Assembly (NCBI GenBank): GCA_026874595.1
Contig: CM049307.1
Coordinates: forward strand, 3,249,579 to 3,313,578
Direction: 5' to 3'
Source of the DNA: Sipunculus nudus
Taxonomy: Eukaryota > Annelida > Sipuncula > Golfingiida > Sipunculidae
Length of the DNA stretch: 64,000 nucleotides
Position numbers and translations under genes: made by a program. The notes under the pieces are model-generated. The model was given only the letters and a program-made list of their open reading frames with translations. It had not been told where the DNA came from and made no database searches. Shown here piece by piece: positions 12,466 to 25,769 of this stretch (its first letter is position 1; the number at the start of each line of letters is the position of its first letter).

Positions 12466-13200
12466 TACACCATCCATTGGTTCCCTTCTTCGTCAAATTC
12501 GATAAATTATCATTTTTTTTGCAGATGATACACAGTTATATGTAGCATTCAAATCTGGAGAACTTGACAGTACCATTACCAGATGGAATTTTGTGTTTCA
12601 ACTGTACAAAAGTGGATGAGCCAGCATCAATCGAAAATGAATGATGAAAAACAGGAGCCATATTAATTGTTTGTAAAGAGAAATTGGTTTCCCCGCACTT
12701 CACATGGATTTCATCAAATTACACCATCATCGAAAGTAAGCAATATTGGTGTTATTTTTTATTCACATAAATCCATGGAAGCTCATGTAATGGCAGTCTG
12801 CAAGGCTTCATATATACATATTCGTTATATCAGTTGAATAAGAAAGTTTGTGAACAGAGAGTCTTTGGAGCAAATAGTTCATTATTTTATTACTTCTAAA
12901 TTAGAATATTGCAATGCACTCTTGTGTTGTACTCCCTAATTATTAACAAATCGACTGCAAAGTATACAGAATGCTGCGGCGAAGATTAATACGGGTGCTT
13001 CAAAATCAGATCATATTCCACTAATTTTGTATTCTCTGCATTGGCTGCCCGTTGTGCCTTTTACCAAATCGTCCTGTGTACAAAATCGGGCATTCAGTGT
13101 TGTTGGCCCGAAACTGTGGAATAACCTACCAGATTCTCTAAGAGAAGCCACCCGTCTTTAGAATTTATAAGTAAAATTAAAAACATTTTCTTCATGGAAA
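12466..13200 (+). pseudogene. CR1/L2-clade non-LTR retrotransposon reverse transcriptase, 3' fragment
   Basis: Broken frames match the C-terminal half of a CR1/L2-type reverse transcriptase. ADDTQLYVAF (the catalytic YADD-type box) lies at 12521-12550, just after a one-base frameshift in a T-run. Further down are AHVMAVCKASY, a stretch starting LEYCNALL at 12901, LQSIQNAAAKI and LHWLPV, then GPKLWNNLPDSLREA. Several stops and frameshifts are visible, so it is dead. The 5' part of the element is missing, as is usual for truncated LINE copies. Confidence 0.85.
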
Positions 13201-13466
13201 TTCTTTTGACTAATCATTCTGATACTTTATAATATTAAAAGTGAAATGTTTGAACATTTGAGTGAATTATGATAGTTTTAACAGATAATTGAAATATTGA
13301 TTTTTATATGTCTTATTTACTACTGTAAGCTTCTGAATGTAATATTTTAGTCAACTGGACTTTAATTTCATATTCTTACAATAGTATGTTAAATGATTGC
13401 TGATTGTATTCTAGTTATGTAACAGCGTTTTAGAGCATGTATCATCATGGATTTTACGACAAAATG
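13201..13466 (+). mobile_element. 3' UTR of the CR1/L2-like copy
   Basis: AT-rich segment between the last coding match and the (TTA)n tail, containing ACAGCGTTTTAGAGCATGTA-type sequence before the tail. Assigned by position only. Confidence 0.5.
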
Positions 13467-13517
13467 TATTATTAATTATTATTATTATCATTTTTATTAT
13501 TATTATCATTATTATTA

Positions 13518-13565
<48 letters not shown>
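13467..13565. repeat. (TTA)n microsatellite tail
   Basis: About 30 TTA/ATT triplets with a few TCA and TTT variants directly after the non-LTR remnant. Simple repeats of this kind are the normal 3' end of CR1/L2-type copies. Confidence 0.9.
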
Positions 13566-13619
13566 CACCACCGATATTCTCTGACATTTTGCAAGCTTTT
13601 TGTTAGGACAATACCAAGG

Positions 13620-14090
13620 TGCGTGTATCCAGTGAGATGCTTACATCCGATCCTTTGACAAATCTTCACGATATGCCAATATTCACGGCGAGTCTGGCGA
13701 GAAATGCACACCCTGTCCGGTTGAGAAATCTACACGATGTATCTATGTACACGGTAAGTCTGGTTAGAAATGTACATCCGGTCGGTGTGAGAAATCTACA
13801 CACTGTCTAGTGAGAAATGTACACCCTGTCCGGATGAGAAAGGTACACCATTCCCCGGTGAGAAATGTACACCCTGTCCGGGTGAGATTGTACACCATGT
13901 CCCTATGAGACATGTACACCATGACCCTATGAGAAATGTACACCTTGTCCGGATGAGAAATTTCGCCATGTCAGTGTGAGAAATGGACACCCTGTCCGGT
14001 TGAGATATGTACCCAATATATACCCCTATGAAAAATGTACAGTCTGTCCTGTAAAAATGTGTACACGCTGTCTGGACGAAATGTCGATTC
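13620..14090 (+). repeat. 24-bp minisatellite (~19 degenerate copies)
   Basis: Unit about GAGAAATGTACACCCTGTCC plus GGAT, repeated every 24 bases with many substitutions. The minus strand reads an octapeptide like GQGVHFSP only because the unit is 8 codons long. Confidence 0.85.
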
Positions 14091-14986
14091 CATCTGGCCA
14101 GTATTAAAGGTTCTGCCAGTATTAAAGGGACTCAGTAGGTTCTGCCATGCATTTGTCAGGGCCTAATAATATTAGGAACGATTACATCGGGCTAACTCAA
14201 TGGTAAGAACTTAATAGTGATTTTTTAATTTGTTTCACGATCTCTAAATTTACGATGTGTAGCGTCCCACTTACGATACAAAAAGTTTGCGATAATTTTA
14301 AGTAAATCAACCCGTTAACGAACATTGGAATCCCTGCAATTCCTATATAACATATGACTTCGTAACATCACTAACAGAGGCCACAGTAAATCTCCTGATC
14401 CATGTAAAAACACTCTCACCAATATACCTACACACATATACACCATAACGTACTCAAGCAGACACGCAGGCATAACAAAGCTTTTGCTCAGTGAACTGTA
14501 GTTCTGAACATGCCCCAGACATGTGAGTGTGGCAGAGAGGACAGATATGATGAATTTTCCTCAGTATTTTAACTAAACATATCGAAAATGAAGCCGAATA
14601 CAGTCAGAACTGTATTGAACCTAGTTGATATTTGTCCCCGAGTGGACCTTACACGACAGCGTACAGTGCAGAGACATCAGAGGACAACACAATCACCATA
14701 ACAACGCTCAGTGTGGAGCTGTAGGAAATAAAAGAGGGGCAGATATCGTCAAGAACTTAATGAACTCGGCTTCATTGTCTTTTTACTGTCTTCTGTAGTG
14801 CCAAGGTTCTCTTGTGAAGTTCCTGTAAAAGTTCGAATCGGTGCACAGTAGTCTCGGGGGAATATGACAGTCAATAAATTATCTAACATCGGTGACAACA
14901 GTTTTTTTTAACTTCAACATTTTAAAGGTAACAAACCTACCTTATCCTGAGCCTATTTTTGCATGGAATATTTATTTTTGCGGTCG

Positions 14987-15000
14987 CCCCCAGGGGGCGC
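14987..15000 (+). promoter_or_regulatory. CTCF-like motif
   Basis: CCCCCAGGGGGCGC differs at one position from the CTCF core CCACCAGGGGGCGC known from bilaterian animals. It sits in a GC-rich patch in AT-rich DNA. CCCCCAGGGGG is also self-complementary. Sequence match only. Confidence 0.35.
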
Positions 15001-15678
15001 GCCGGTCTCGGGCGGCAGCAGCATTCTGCTTGCCACCTTGTATCAGCCCTGGTGAGCTCACGCTGACCACTTTCAACGCCGATGTTTGTTCTTTTGGAAA
15101 TAAACCATATATAGCAAACATAATATCCTCTCTAATCCACGAGTGATGTGGGATCATTCAAGTATAAGAATGTAATTAGTTTTCGATTACCTGAAAGTAT
15201 CGCTGCAAGTTATTTTTAAAATTATTTCTCAGACACTGGTTGAAAGACCGGCATAGTTTTTACACCAACCACTTGAAGATTAGAAACAAATCCTAGGTCA
15301 GACGCAACGACCACTTAAGCCCGGCAGTGATTGTTGCTACATATGTTAGCAGAAAATAAAAACACTGGACGAGGGCCTAGTATAATATCAAATAAGACGA
15401 TCTCTGTTTGACAATGCTCAGGTTCAAGATTCTTAAAAGAAATACAAACTAGATTACTTCTTAACTTGCTCTGGACGTCTTGCAAGTTACGACATTTAGC
15501 ATGATATTTATGCCTGACGTATACTTGTAACATATGACATATGAAGTTACATATTTCCAATGGCATTTGCTTATGAAAGGTCACTACAAAATGTGATAAC
15601 TCATTGAGAGACACTGAAGGACAAACAATACGACTGGTTAGGGCTTTTAAAAATAAATGTCGATTTTGTAGTCACTGT

Positions 15679-15693
15679 CCTCCAGAGGGCGCC
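15679..15693 (+). promoter_or_regulatory. CTCF-like motif
   Basis: CCTCCAGAGGGCGCC, a weaker match to the same core, 690 bases from the motif at 14987. Confidence 0.3.
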
Positions 15694-16618
15694 CCATTAC
15701 CCTCTGGAACGCTCACTCAACCTTTCATGTTTGACCAGTTACATACCTACGCCACGTGAGACCTTTTAGATAAAAATTAAGTACGTTAACTATTCACACA
15801 TTAAGAAAACAGTTAAACTGCACCGGGCAAGAAACATGAACTCTGAAACATGAACTTTTTGTATGGTATGGTCATATAATAGCTGAATTAAAAAGTAGAA
15901 ATATACCTAATTTGGAAATAACCTGAAATTATTATACAGAGGTATGAGTCAAAAGAGTGACGTTTAATAAACACTTTATTCTTGTTTTTGTTTTTTTTTT
16001 TGTTTTTTTTTTGTTTACTTAAATGTCCATTAAAACCTAAATAGGTCTCATATAATATGTAGAACCCCCCTCCTGGATCCGCTAGTGTTGAAGCTAATCA
16101 TCCGTGTCTAGTTTATATGCCATATACGAATGTGTGACCCATCAGGGACGATGGTCTGGATCTTGTAGTGCTGTAAGTTGACAAATCCATTACAGCTTCA
16201 TCACAAATTCTGGCTAGGATTACTCGTTAGGACGTAAAGGAAACAAGTGCACACAAGACGATGTCCATGCGACCCTTGTGGACTCTGGAGGCTGATTATC
16301 CTAATATGGACGTGACACATTCGAACAAGCTGACAATGATGCTGGGTGATACAGACACAGCAGCTCATCCCGGGCTGGATTATTATCTGTATTGAAAGTG
16401 GTTTTAAAGTGTTGATCCTGCATGATAACCACGAATATTCAAATAGAAAATGGACTCTTTTCCACATAGTTATAAAATATAATATTTTTTAGATACAGAA
16501 ATAATTGTGATATGACAATCTGACCTGTTGTTTCCTTGGTGAAATGATTTCTGTTTCTTTTTCTTTTCATCCTTTTCCTAGTTTTGTCACATTCTGCGGA
16601 ATGGTCACCCATTTTTTA

Positions 16619-16805
16619 CATATCCATCAAAATTGTAAGAGCTTCTGTTTCACATTTGTATATATCCATCATAATTGTAAAAGCTTCCGTTACACATTTA
16701 TATATTTCCATCATACGTTTGACATTTTCAGTCACCCATCTGTATATTTGATTCATATTTTTTTTAAATCTTCCGTCACCTATGTATATAAATATGTTTC
16801 CATCA
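16619..16805 (+). repeat. 42-bp tandem repeat (~4 copies)
   Basis: Units around TATATCCATCATAATTGTAA and AAGCTTCCGTTACACATT, period 42; the later copies are diverged. Confidence 0.7.
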
Positions 16806-17054
16806 TACATTAACCCCTATATTTCTGTTGATGACTTGACATTGGCTTGTCAATTACAGTGCAGCAAACTATTTAACACTAACCTAATTCTGACCATGCT
16901 CTCTATATACAAAAATGATATTATAAATGTTAAATAACATACATCACATAATTGTCAATAGCAGACATGTTTAAGATTTTTCAGAAGCACACACATCAGA
17001 TAGACGGAGGAATATATGGAATACCGCATGTGAAACCATCTATAGTTTGAGCCG

Positions 17055-19176
17055 CTGTATAGATATCTACGTAACATGCAGTCTGTATAGATCTCTACGT
17101 AAAAGGCAGTGTCATATACACATCCTGTATAGATCTCTACGTAACATGCAGTGTCATATACACATCCTGTATAGATCTCTACGTAGCATGTAGTCTGTAT
17201 AGGTCTCTACGTAACATGCAGTCTGTGTAGATCTCTACGTAACATGCAGTGTCATATACACACCCTGTATAGATCTCTATATAACATGCAGTCTGTGTAG
17301 ATCTCTACGTAACATGCAGTCTGTGTAGATCTCTACGTAACATGCAGTGTCATATACACATCCTGTATAGATCTCTACGTAACATGCAGTGTGTGTAGAT
17401 CTCTACGTAACATGCAGTTTCATATACACATTCTATATAGATCTCTGCGTAACATGCAGTTTCTTATACATATCCTGTAAAGATCTCTATGTAACAGGCA
17501 GTGTCATATACACATCCTGTATAGATCTCTACGTAACATGCAGTCTATGTAGATCTCTACGTAACATGCAGTCTGTGTAGATCTCTACGTAACATGCAGT
17601 GTCATATACACATCCTGTATAGATCTCTATGTGACATGCAGTCTGTATAGATCTCTACGTAACATGCAGTCTGTGCAGATCTCTACTTAACTTGCAGTCT
17701 GTGTAGATCTCTTCGTAACATGTAGTGTCTTATACACATCCTTTATCGATCTCTACGTAACATGCAGTCTGTGTAGACCTCTTCGTCACATGCAGTCTGT
17801 GTAGATCTCTACATAACAAGCAGACTGTGTAGATCTCTACGTAACATGCAGTGTCATATACACATCATGTATCGATCTCTACGTAACATGCAGTGTCATA
17901 TACACATCCTGTATAGAGCTCTATGTGACATGCAGTCTGTGTAGATCTCTACGTATAATGCAGTCTGTGTAGATCTCTACGTAACATGCAGTCTGTGTAG
18001 ATCTCTACGTAACATGCAGTGTCATATACACATCCTCTATAGACCCCTGCGTAGCATGCAGTCTGTATAGATCTCTACGTAACATGCAGTCTGTGTAGAT
18101 CTCTACGTAACATGCAGTCTGTGTAGATCTCTACGTAACATGCAGTGTCATATACACATCCTCTATAGACCTTTGCGTAGCATGCCGTCTGTATAGATCT
18201 CTACGTAACATGCAGTCTGTGTAGATCTCTACGTAACATGCAGTCTGTATAGATCTCTATATAACATGCAGTGTCATATACACATCCTATATAGATCTCT
18301 ACGTAACATGCAGTGTCATATACACATCCCCTATAAATCTCTTAGTAGAATGCAGTCTGTGTAGATCTCTACGTAACATGCAGTCTGTGTAGATCTCTAC
18401 GTAACATGCAGTGTCATATACACATCCTCTATAGACCTCTGCGTAGCATGCAGTCTGTATAGGTCTCTACGTAACATGCAGTCTGTGTAGAACTCTACGT
18501 AACATGCAGTCTGTGTAGATCTCTACGTAACATGCAGTGTCATATACACATCCTCTATAGACCTTTGCGTAGCATGCCGTCTGTACAGATCTCTACGTAA
18601 CATGCAGTCTGTGTAGATCTCTACGTAACATGCAGTCTGTATAGATCTCTATGTAACATGCAGTGTCATATATACACATCCTATATAGATCTCTACGTAA
18701 CATGCAGTGTCATATACACATCCCCTATAGATCTCTTAGTGGCATGCAGTCTGTATACATCTCTACGTAACATGCTGTCTGTGTAGATCTCTACGTAACA
18801 TGCAGTCTGTATAGATCTCTATGTAACATGCAGTGTCATATACACATCCTATATAGATCTCTACGTAACATGCCGTCTGTATAGATCTCTACTGTTGTGT
18901 CATATACTCACATCTACACGTTTGGTAGAGATCTACGTAACATGTTGTGTCATATACATATCCTGTATAGATCTCTTTGTATCATGCCGTCTGTAAAGAT
19001 CTCTACGATTTTGTCATATTCACACATCTACATGTTACGTAGAGATCTACGTAACATGTTGTGTCATTAAAACATCCTATATAGATCTTTCTGTAACATG
19101 GCGTCTGTAGAGATCTCTGCGTAACATGCAGTCTGTATAGACCTTTACGTAACAAGCAGTGTCACATACACATCCT
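17055..19176 (+). repeat. 28/42-bp composite minisatellite (2.1 kb)
   Basis: Two unit types alternate. The 28-bp form is about CTGTGTAGATCTCTACGTAA plus CATGCAGT. The 42-bp form is the same with GTCATATACACATC added. Runs of one to three short units followed by one long unit recur as larger blocks (for example at about 18005-18165 and 18155-18290, and again at about 18420-18700), which indicates higher-order duplication. The last 300 bp contain inverted copies of the unit, including a 30-bp palindrome at 19030-19059. Confidence 0.95.
19030..19059. repeat. 30-bp palindrome inside the minisatellite
   Basis: Two 14-base arms (ACATGTTACGTAGA and its exact complement) around a GA spacer. It arose from a head-to-head unit pair; a decayed sister pair lies at about 18913-18945. 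Confidence 0.9.
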
Positions 19177-22100
19177 TCATTCACACCTTCATTTTAAGAT
19201 AAATGTAATCAATATTTCAAACAAAGGGTTAAAAGATGAATTTGAAAAAAAATATCGTCATTTAGTATTCTTGACGACATAATTATTATCTTTTTTAGAG
19301 GTTACTATTGCAGCAATTGATGCAAAAGTTGATTCTTAATTTCAGATAAGTATATATTTAATTGAACAATCCTTTACAAGGACAAACAAACCGACACAGA
19401 GCTGCTTAGGATACTTCTCATTTCATTTGAATTTTAACCAATAGGCATCTTGGATTTTTATTTTTTAATGCAAATTTTAATGCAAATTTTAATGGTGCGA
19501 TTCTTAAAACCTATATATAGCATTAATTATACCGAATTTTTTCGAGCTGGCCGTTATTTCCTTTTTCATTTTCAAGTGTTAAGAAACAAGCTAAATTAAG
19601 GCCAGCAGGTATTTTTTCCTGTGCTGTGTTTTCCCTTGCATTCAGATTCTGGATATAAATAAGAAATCAGCACATGGTTAGTAGCCTTTTTAACATTAAA
19701 CAATCTCGTTTCTCCATGTGCTCCAGCTTATTATCTCGTTATTGTTTCCCCGGGGACTCCTCCTTGTCTGCTTTTGCCTCATCCCTTCTACAAAGTACCC
19801 ACCACTACCTTCCTGCCAATGTCATGAATAAATGAATGACAAGTTGCTGAAAAAAATTGAACAGAATGTATGTTTAAATAAATGAATACGAAACCGCCCC
19901 CTACGATTGCAGTTATAACGCAAACATGTCACGTGATTGATTGAAGGATTAAAGAAAAAAAGTGGACACTGGAATGGGAATATTTATAATATAAACATGG
20001 ATATATTTTGAATACCAACAAACAAGGCAGATAAACAGGAAACAATATTGAGAGGAAATAGAAGAAAACCGTGTCAAGAAAACGGTATGCACATTATGTA
20101 CTGAAATTATCTAAAGCCGAATACAAGACAATGTAAGGAATATCCTAAAACAGATGAAAGGACGTTTTCATGTATGAATTCTTTACTGAAGTTTTTTTTA
20201 ATAAGATATGCAAGTAAACCATCAACGATAGTTGTGATAATTATCATTTTTTCTCCAAAGTAGCAAGTCACAGATCAGCTCAGGCTAACGTTATGCTCTT
20301 CATCTCGCCTCTCAGTGGCCCTGTTCCTCATCTTCCAGGTCCATTGTTTGGCAGAAATATCTGAGCTCGGCGTACTGATTTCATGGGGCGTTTATTTGTG
20401 AATAGACTGTAGTATAGTCATTAATAACAGAAATCCAATAAACATGTAACGACAGCCTACTCTAACTAAATCATTAATACAATTTTGATCAGGACAATTG
20501 CAAAACCACCTATTATTAGATTGATTCAAATTCCAACATAACACACGGTCATATTTGAAGCCGTGCTCCGCCATTGCCATGTCCTATGTTAGTGCCAACA
20601 TCCTTGGTCATAACATTTTGTGGTAAATCATACAGATCGCAAGATACTATCAGGATGCATATAAATATTTATTGCAACATTACTTTAATACTGTAGGTCT
20701 GTGGTCCTTCTACATTGTATGGACGTTTTCTCTTTGTCCTCCCATAGAGGGCGTCACCGCACTGGCGGGGTGTACTGGGAACTCCTGGTAATACAAATAT
20801 TCCCAGATATATCCGCATCTCTGTCGATAATATATACACGTGTCTCCCGCTCCTCCAGTAACAAAAGAAGAATGAATTATGAAAGCTAGGATTAGATTTA
20901 TGTTCCTCTGGTGGCGTCCTGATAATAACCTAGTTGTTGCCCGGGAAATTTGCCCACTAGTGGACTGATAATCAACTGTTACTGGCAACAGAAGCATGGT
21001 ATTAACAATAATGTGGAGACCGGGACGCCCGGGTAGTACGGACACGTGCCTCATGAATAAGGAACAGTTATGACAGTCCGTTAGCACTGAGAGTGCATGG
21101 AGCCATGCTGGACAGTTTTCTGGAAACTGCTTGGCCATTTGAAGTCACAAAGAAGACACAAAAGTGGTCTTCGCTGGAAAAGAATGGCTAGTTTCCTTAA
21201 TAATTTCAAAAGTATTATCAAAGTTTAAGTAATTTTTGTTGGAGATTGTTTTATATTGATTAATATTATTATTTACAATCATGAAAAAAACCGTGATACG
21301 TAAAAAAAGCGCTAAATATTGAGAAGAAACGATTACCATGTTTACATATGTTTAAAATACACCTCTTTTTTCCACAATTTTCACACTGCTAGCTTTGATC
21401 ACTGATAAAGGCTAGACGAGGAAGCAAATATTTCGTCATTTTTACACTGCCTCGTGGCCTTCAAGGACACTGTCTCTTAAAATAAACCAAACCAATCATT
21501 AGATATGTTTGTGTATTTTCTACCAATCGTGAGATATGTTTGTGTACATTCTAACAACACCTTCCATCAATACCATGTACGAGAAAAGAAATTCCCTTGT
21601 CATTTAGTATATTGATAAATCCCCTGCTGTTTGTTGAATTTCTGACCCCATGACAACAAATATGTCTCGTAAGGATTACTGGATGAACACTGACCAGCTT
21701 GTACGCTACACAGAAAATGACTTGTAAGAGATGGCCTCGCATGTTGGTTTGTAAGTTTGCCTAATGTTATGATTGTCGGCTGTTTACCACATTAGCGGTG
21801 CAAAGGGATGGATGGCCGTTGCAGTGCAATGACTGGTGTCACGACTGAAGTAGGCTTATCAGACCAATATAAGTGCCTATTGAGTCACAGCTAGGATCAC
21901 ACTTGCATTCTAACAGTAATTTTTCCAAAAGGTACAGTCCAGAGGGTCTTCGGGTGGAGGTAGCCGTTAAAGAAAAATAGTTTCCATTTTTGATGATATT
22001 AAGAAACCGTCAGATGTTAAGAAACCGTAAGAGTATTGGCTGTTTTAGAAAAAAATTACGCACATATCACTCTCCCAGCGGACACACTTTAACTTTTGTT

Positions 22101-22938
22101 TAAATGTTTATTGCAAAGTTACATTCGGGATATTAGGTATTTGTTTATTCCAGTGGGGAGACCTAGAACAGGTAAACAAAGTCCTATGTAAATACTGTCA
22201 CTCGCGTGACAGAACTCCAGGAAGCTATCAATCTAGCTTTAGAGAATTTCAGGAGATTACCACACTTCATCCATGAATTTCAATTTGTCTTGTCAGCAGA
22301 AACGATTTTAAATTCCAGATCCGATCCCCATGTGCTGCTTCACATTTACACAGTAACGTATAACAGTCATAGATTTTATAAAGTAGACGTATTTGCAATT
22401 TAGTTGATATATCACGTCAGAAACTGTGATATACTCTCGGCTTGTAACACCTACGGTGAGACATGGGCTTACTGTTGGAATCTTTCTTTATAGGAGGGAA
22501 CCCTTTTGCCATTTAGATTACCATCACGTATAGTTTGATGAAGGCTCTTATTAAATCAATCACTGCTGATGGGGCCGCTCACAATGGCCACCAAAGAAAC
22601 ACCATGTATGGCATTCATTTCCTTCAGATTATTTTATGACTCGTGACTGGTCTATAGTTAATAGAATTATTAATGTATTTTAATGCAGAACTCGGATATT
22701 ACCACACATGTTCAGCCTTAAATTGCTCCATTGTTTGTGATTTATTACCCAACAAGTTATTGCTGCTGGATATAAAAAAAAAACTCGCTTGACATACTAT
22801 TTGTAAATATTAAAAGTTAACCTTCCCTGATGACACTTATCATTTTTATCTTAATGTTGAGATTGAGAAAAAAATGTTTTATTCATGACTGTCTGCTGTA
22901 TTACGAAGTATACATGCTTGATGTCTTTAGCGCTTTTT
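19177..22938. other. No recognisable gene; mostly single-copy DNA
   Basis: No convincing exon, RNA gene or transposon. A 33-bp direct repeat (ACCAATC…GATATGTTTGTGTA) occurs twice at about 21490-21560. Frames at 20392 and 20710 have no domain signal. Even base composition and lack of transposon debris would fit non-coding regulatory DNA. Confidence 0.45.
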
Positions 22939-23037
22939 CTCTCTCTCTCACTCACTGTCTCTGGCCCTGTCTGACTCTCTTTTGTTTTCTCTCTTTGTCT
23001 GCTTTTCTGGCTGTCTCTCTGTTTCTCTCCTCCCTTC

Positions 23038-23114
<77 letters not shown>
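22939..23114. repeat. CT-rich tract with (TCTG)n and (TC)n
   Basis: A polypyrimidine stretch ending in about 8 TCTG and about 20 TC repeats at 23040-23114. The open frames over it (LSLSLS, VCLSVCLS) are repeat artefacts. Confidence 0.9.
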
Positions 23115-23120
<6 letters not shown>

Positions 23121-25769
23121 AATTTGAAATACTATGGTTTCACAGAGGGACCATTGGCTTCTCCAGCATGAGATCTGAGAGTCATACAATGAAAATGACT
23201 ACATGACATCAAACTGTATCAGAATTAGCTTCGGTGCGCTGTTTCTCAATAAAAAGGAACCTTGTCATTTGCTCACGTTATACCGCTTTATATGTATACA
23301 CGAGCGCTTACCGTTCTCGTATCGGCAAAAATATCCGATAAACCGGTCCCGTAGCGAAATCGTTCCATGAATACATGAATAACTATTTGACAGGAAACAT
23401 ATTACATCAAGACAGTATATGATGTCGGTGATACCCGAAAGTTCCAATTCAAATGTTAAAACGGGCCCGAACCCATGCTTCGACTGATTAGATCAAACGT
23501 CTGGTGTCGTGTGTTGAATAATGCATGAGGGGGGAGTTTTCCGAGCAAACAAAACCTCAAATTATTGCAAGAAAAATGTTCCTGGATATACTGAAGATCA
23601 CCTTGTGGTGTAAACATATTATGCAAATCATTACGATCCCATGGTGCCCCGTGGCAGGAAGTGTAATGTCACCCTAGAAGGAGTTGGATGATGTACAGTC
23701 GCAAAGGGGATTATTAAAAAAAAAATTTAGATCCCCGCGTGTAGACTTATGTTCTCCCACCTTTAACACTCCCAAATCATGGTATGTAGATTTTAGATGT
23801 TTCCAGCTCGAACCAGGGTTTTTAACTTGGTGTTTGGAAGCTGTTAATTGTCGGATAACGGTGCAAAAAATGAGAATATCCAAGCTGTTCCTCGTAAGAT
23901 AAGACTCTAGTAGCTCATAAAAGACACTGTTAATATTTTCTCCCTCGGGTTCTTTGTAAAATATTCTAAACGTCATGTAAGGATTCTAAAGAAACAAAGA
24001 GTAGGGGTACCAAAATTTACATAATGTTAGATGTTACTTTGAGTTCTTGTGAGATAACAAGCACAGTTGAGGCGACAGGGAAACTTAATTTTTAAACCCA
24101 ATACATAAAATATCTAAATATCATTTTGTTGGATTATTCCGTGGTTTAAAGTTTCCTGAAAAGATGATGTAAGCGAGACCACTCGCATATAATGTATTTA
24201 CTAAATAAGTAATTACTTGTGAAACTCTTTTCACATGTTTATATATATTGTCATTAGAACTTACGTTATATGATCATGAATGGTTATCATGAAATCAACA
24301 GGACAACGTATGCGCACGTGATCATTTCGGCACTTAGTTAATCCAAAGAATCTACTTAATGTAACATCAATAAATTGGAATGGTGAGGTGAGGGGGGAGT
24401 CCACAGGAAAACAACATTGAAGAACAATTTAAATTTACAAATTTAAATGAGGCGAAAGAGCCTGTTCATTTTTAAAGGACACACCTCAAAATAAATTGTT
24501 TTTTTAATATCGATTGCCATCCAGTGAGCGGCAATTAAGAGAGCATCTTTTGAATCATGTTCAAACAAAACGAACTCAAAACAGCCTCTTTGCCATTTAA
24601 CAATGTGCCTCTTTTTCAGATGTTAATTGTCGTTAGGCGTTAGACTACTTCACGCCTTTCCTTTGTATTTAGCCACACACGCTACTGTCGGCATGGCAAC
24701 CGTAGGATGACTTCTAGGGAAGCAACATAAGTTCCTGTTGCGTGAATGACAGTGGCCATTCCGTGACCCGCATGATGGAACGTAGGCCATGTAAGCGCTC
24801 AGGGAGGCATTTGAAAATTATTTGTGTAACGCATCGCTCTACATCCCGTTAAAGGTGCTGGATATTTGTTCAAATGAGACTTAGATGTAATGTAATGTAG
24901 GTGGGTAACGCCACAGTGTCGTAAGAATATGGAGTCAATCTCATTCACGCGTTCAGGGTAATTCAAAATTACGTTAAAGACAAACTTGTTGAAATTGCTC
25001 TGTTCTGTCCTGCGTGTTTCCCAAGGGACGTCATGAAACAGTGCAAAAAAAAATAATTGATCAATGTGTAAAATTACCCCGATCTTTAAGCCATCTGTTG
25101 ATGGTGTGCTGTCATCAGCCAGGCCGGGGTGATTGATCAATACGGCCATCTGTTTTACCGGGTGTCATCTCCTGTTAAGGTCGACATCCAGCATGTCATC
25201 TCATGGTCCAGGAGCTGCATGAGAATTGTCAAAAAATGATGACGCCTCCCTCCTCCGGCCCGGAAGGTATTCTTTATTGGAAAACACAATTATACGTCCG
25301 CCCAAGGTTAGCCTAATTTTATATAAAATGTCATCAGATACGCTTTAAATCTATTAGAGCATTGCTTTGCATATATATTAAGTACCAGTAAAGGTAACAG
25401 TTTCATTAACATCTCACAAAAGGAAGGAATTTGTTTTGCTATTCACTTACAAGAATATGCTTAAATTCGGTTACTTAAATCAAGTACAGGTTAATTAGCT
25501 TAATTATCCATAGCCTTTTCCGTTTTAGCTAATAGACTGAATCCTTGATAGACTGGTTGATTGGGTTTATTGAATGTTTATGCATTAATGGATTATTTTT
25601 ATGTCAATATCAATGAAGACTAAGCTTTTACAAAACAGTTTTTTTTTCTATGCTTGCCATATCACTGGGTTAAAATAGATGTAGCAACATATACAAGTTT
25701 TTCACGATAATTAAGATTACAATAAATCTAGACTGTATTCTCAATCTGTAGCTCAATGATAGGAAGAAT
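23115..25769. other. No recognisable gene; possible conserved non-coding DNA
   Basis: Single-copy sequence with no homologous frames. An octamer ATGCAAAT occurs at about 23620. The minus-strand frame 25149-24799 (116 residues) has no recognisable domain or splice sites. Confidence 0.45.

Larger units (their letters stand above)
14091..16618. other. No recognisable gene
   Basis: AT-rich apart from a GC-rich patch at 14980-15030. Two CTCF-like words occur (14987-15000 and 15679-15693). Small frames at 14892, 15315 and 16201 lack any recognisable domain. Confidence 0.5.

Noticed and set aside
15315-15614. 99-codon minus-strand frame
   Set aside because: No recognisable family, no supporting signals.
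20701-21138. Opposed open frames on both strands near 20.7-21.1 kb
   Set aside because: No domain or splice signals; the composition does not suggest coding.
24799-25149. 116-codon minus-strand frame
   Set aside because: Long for random AT-rich DNA but shows no domain, repeat, signal peptide or splice context that I recognise.
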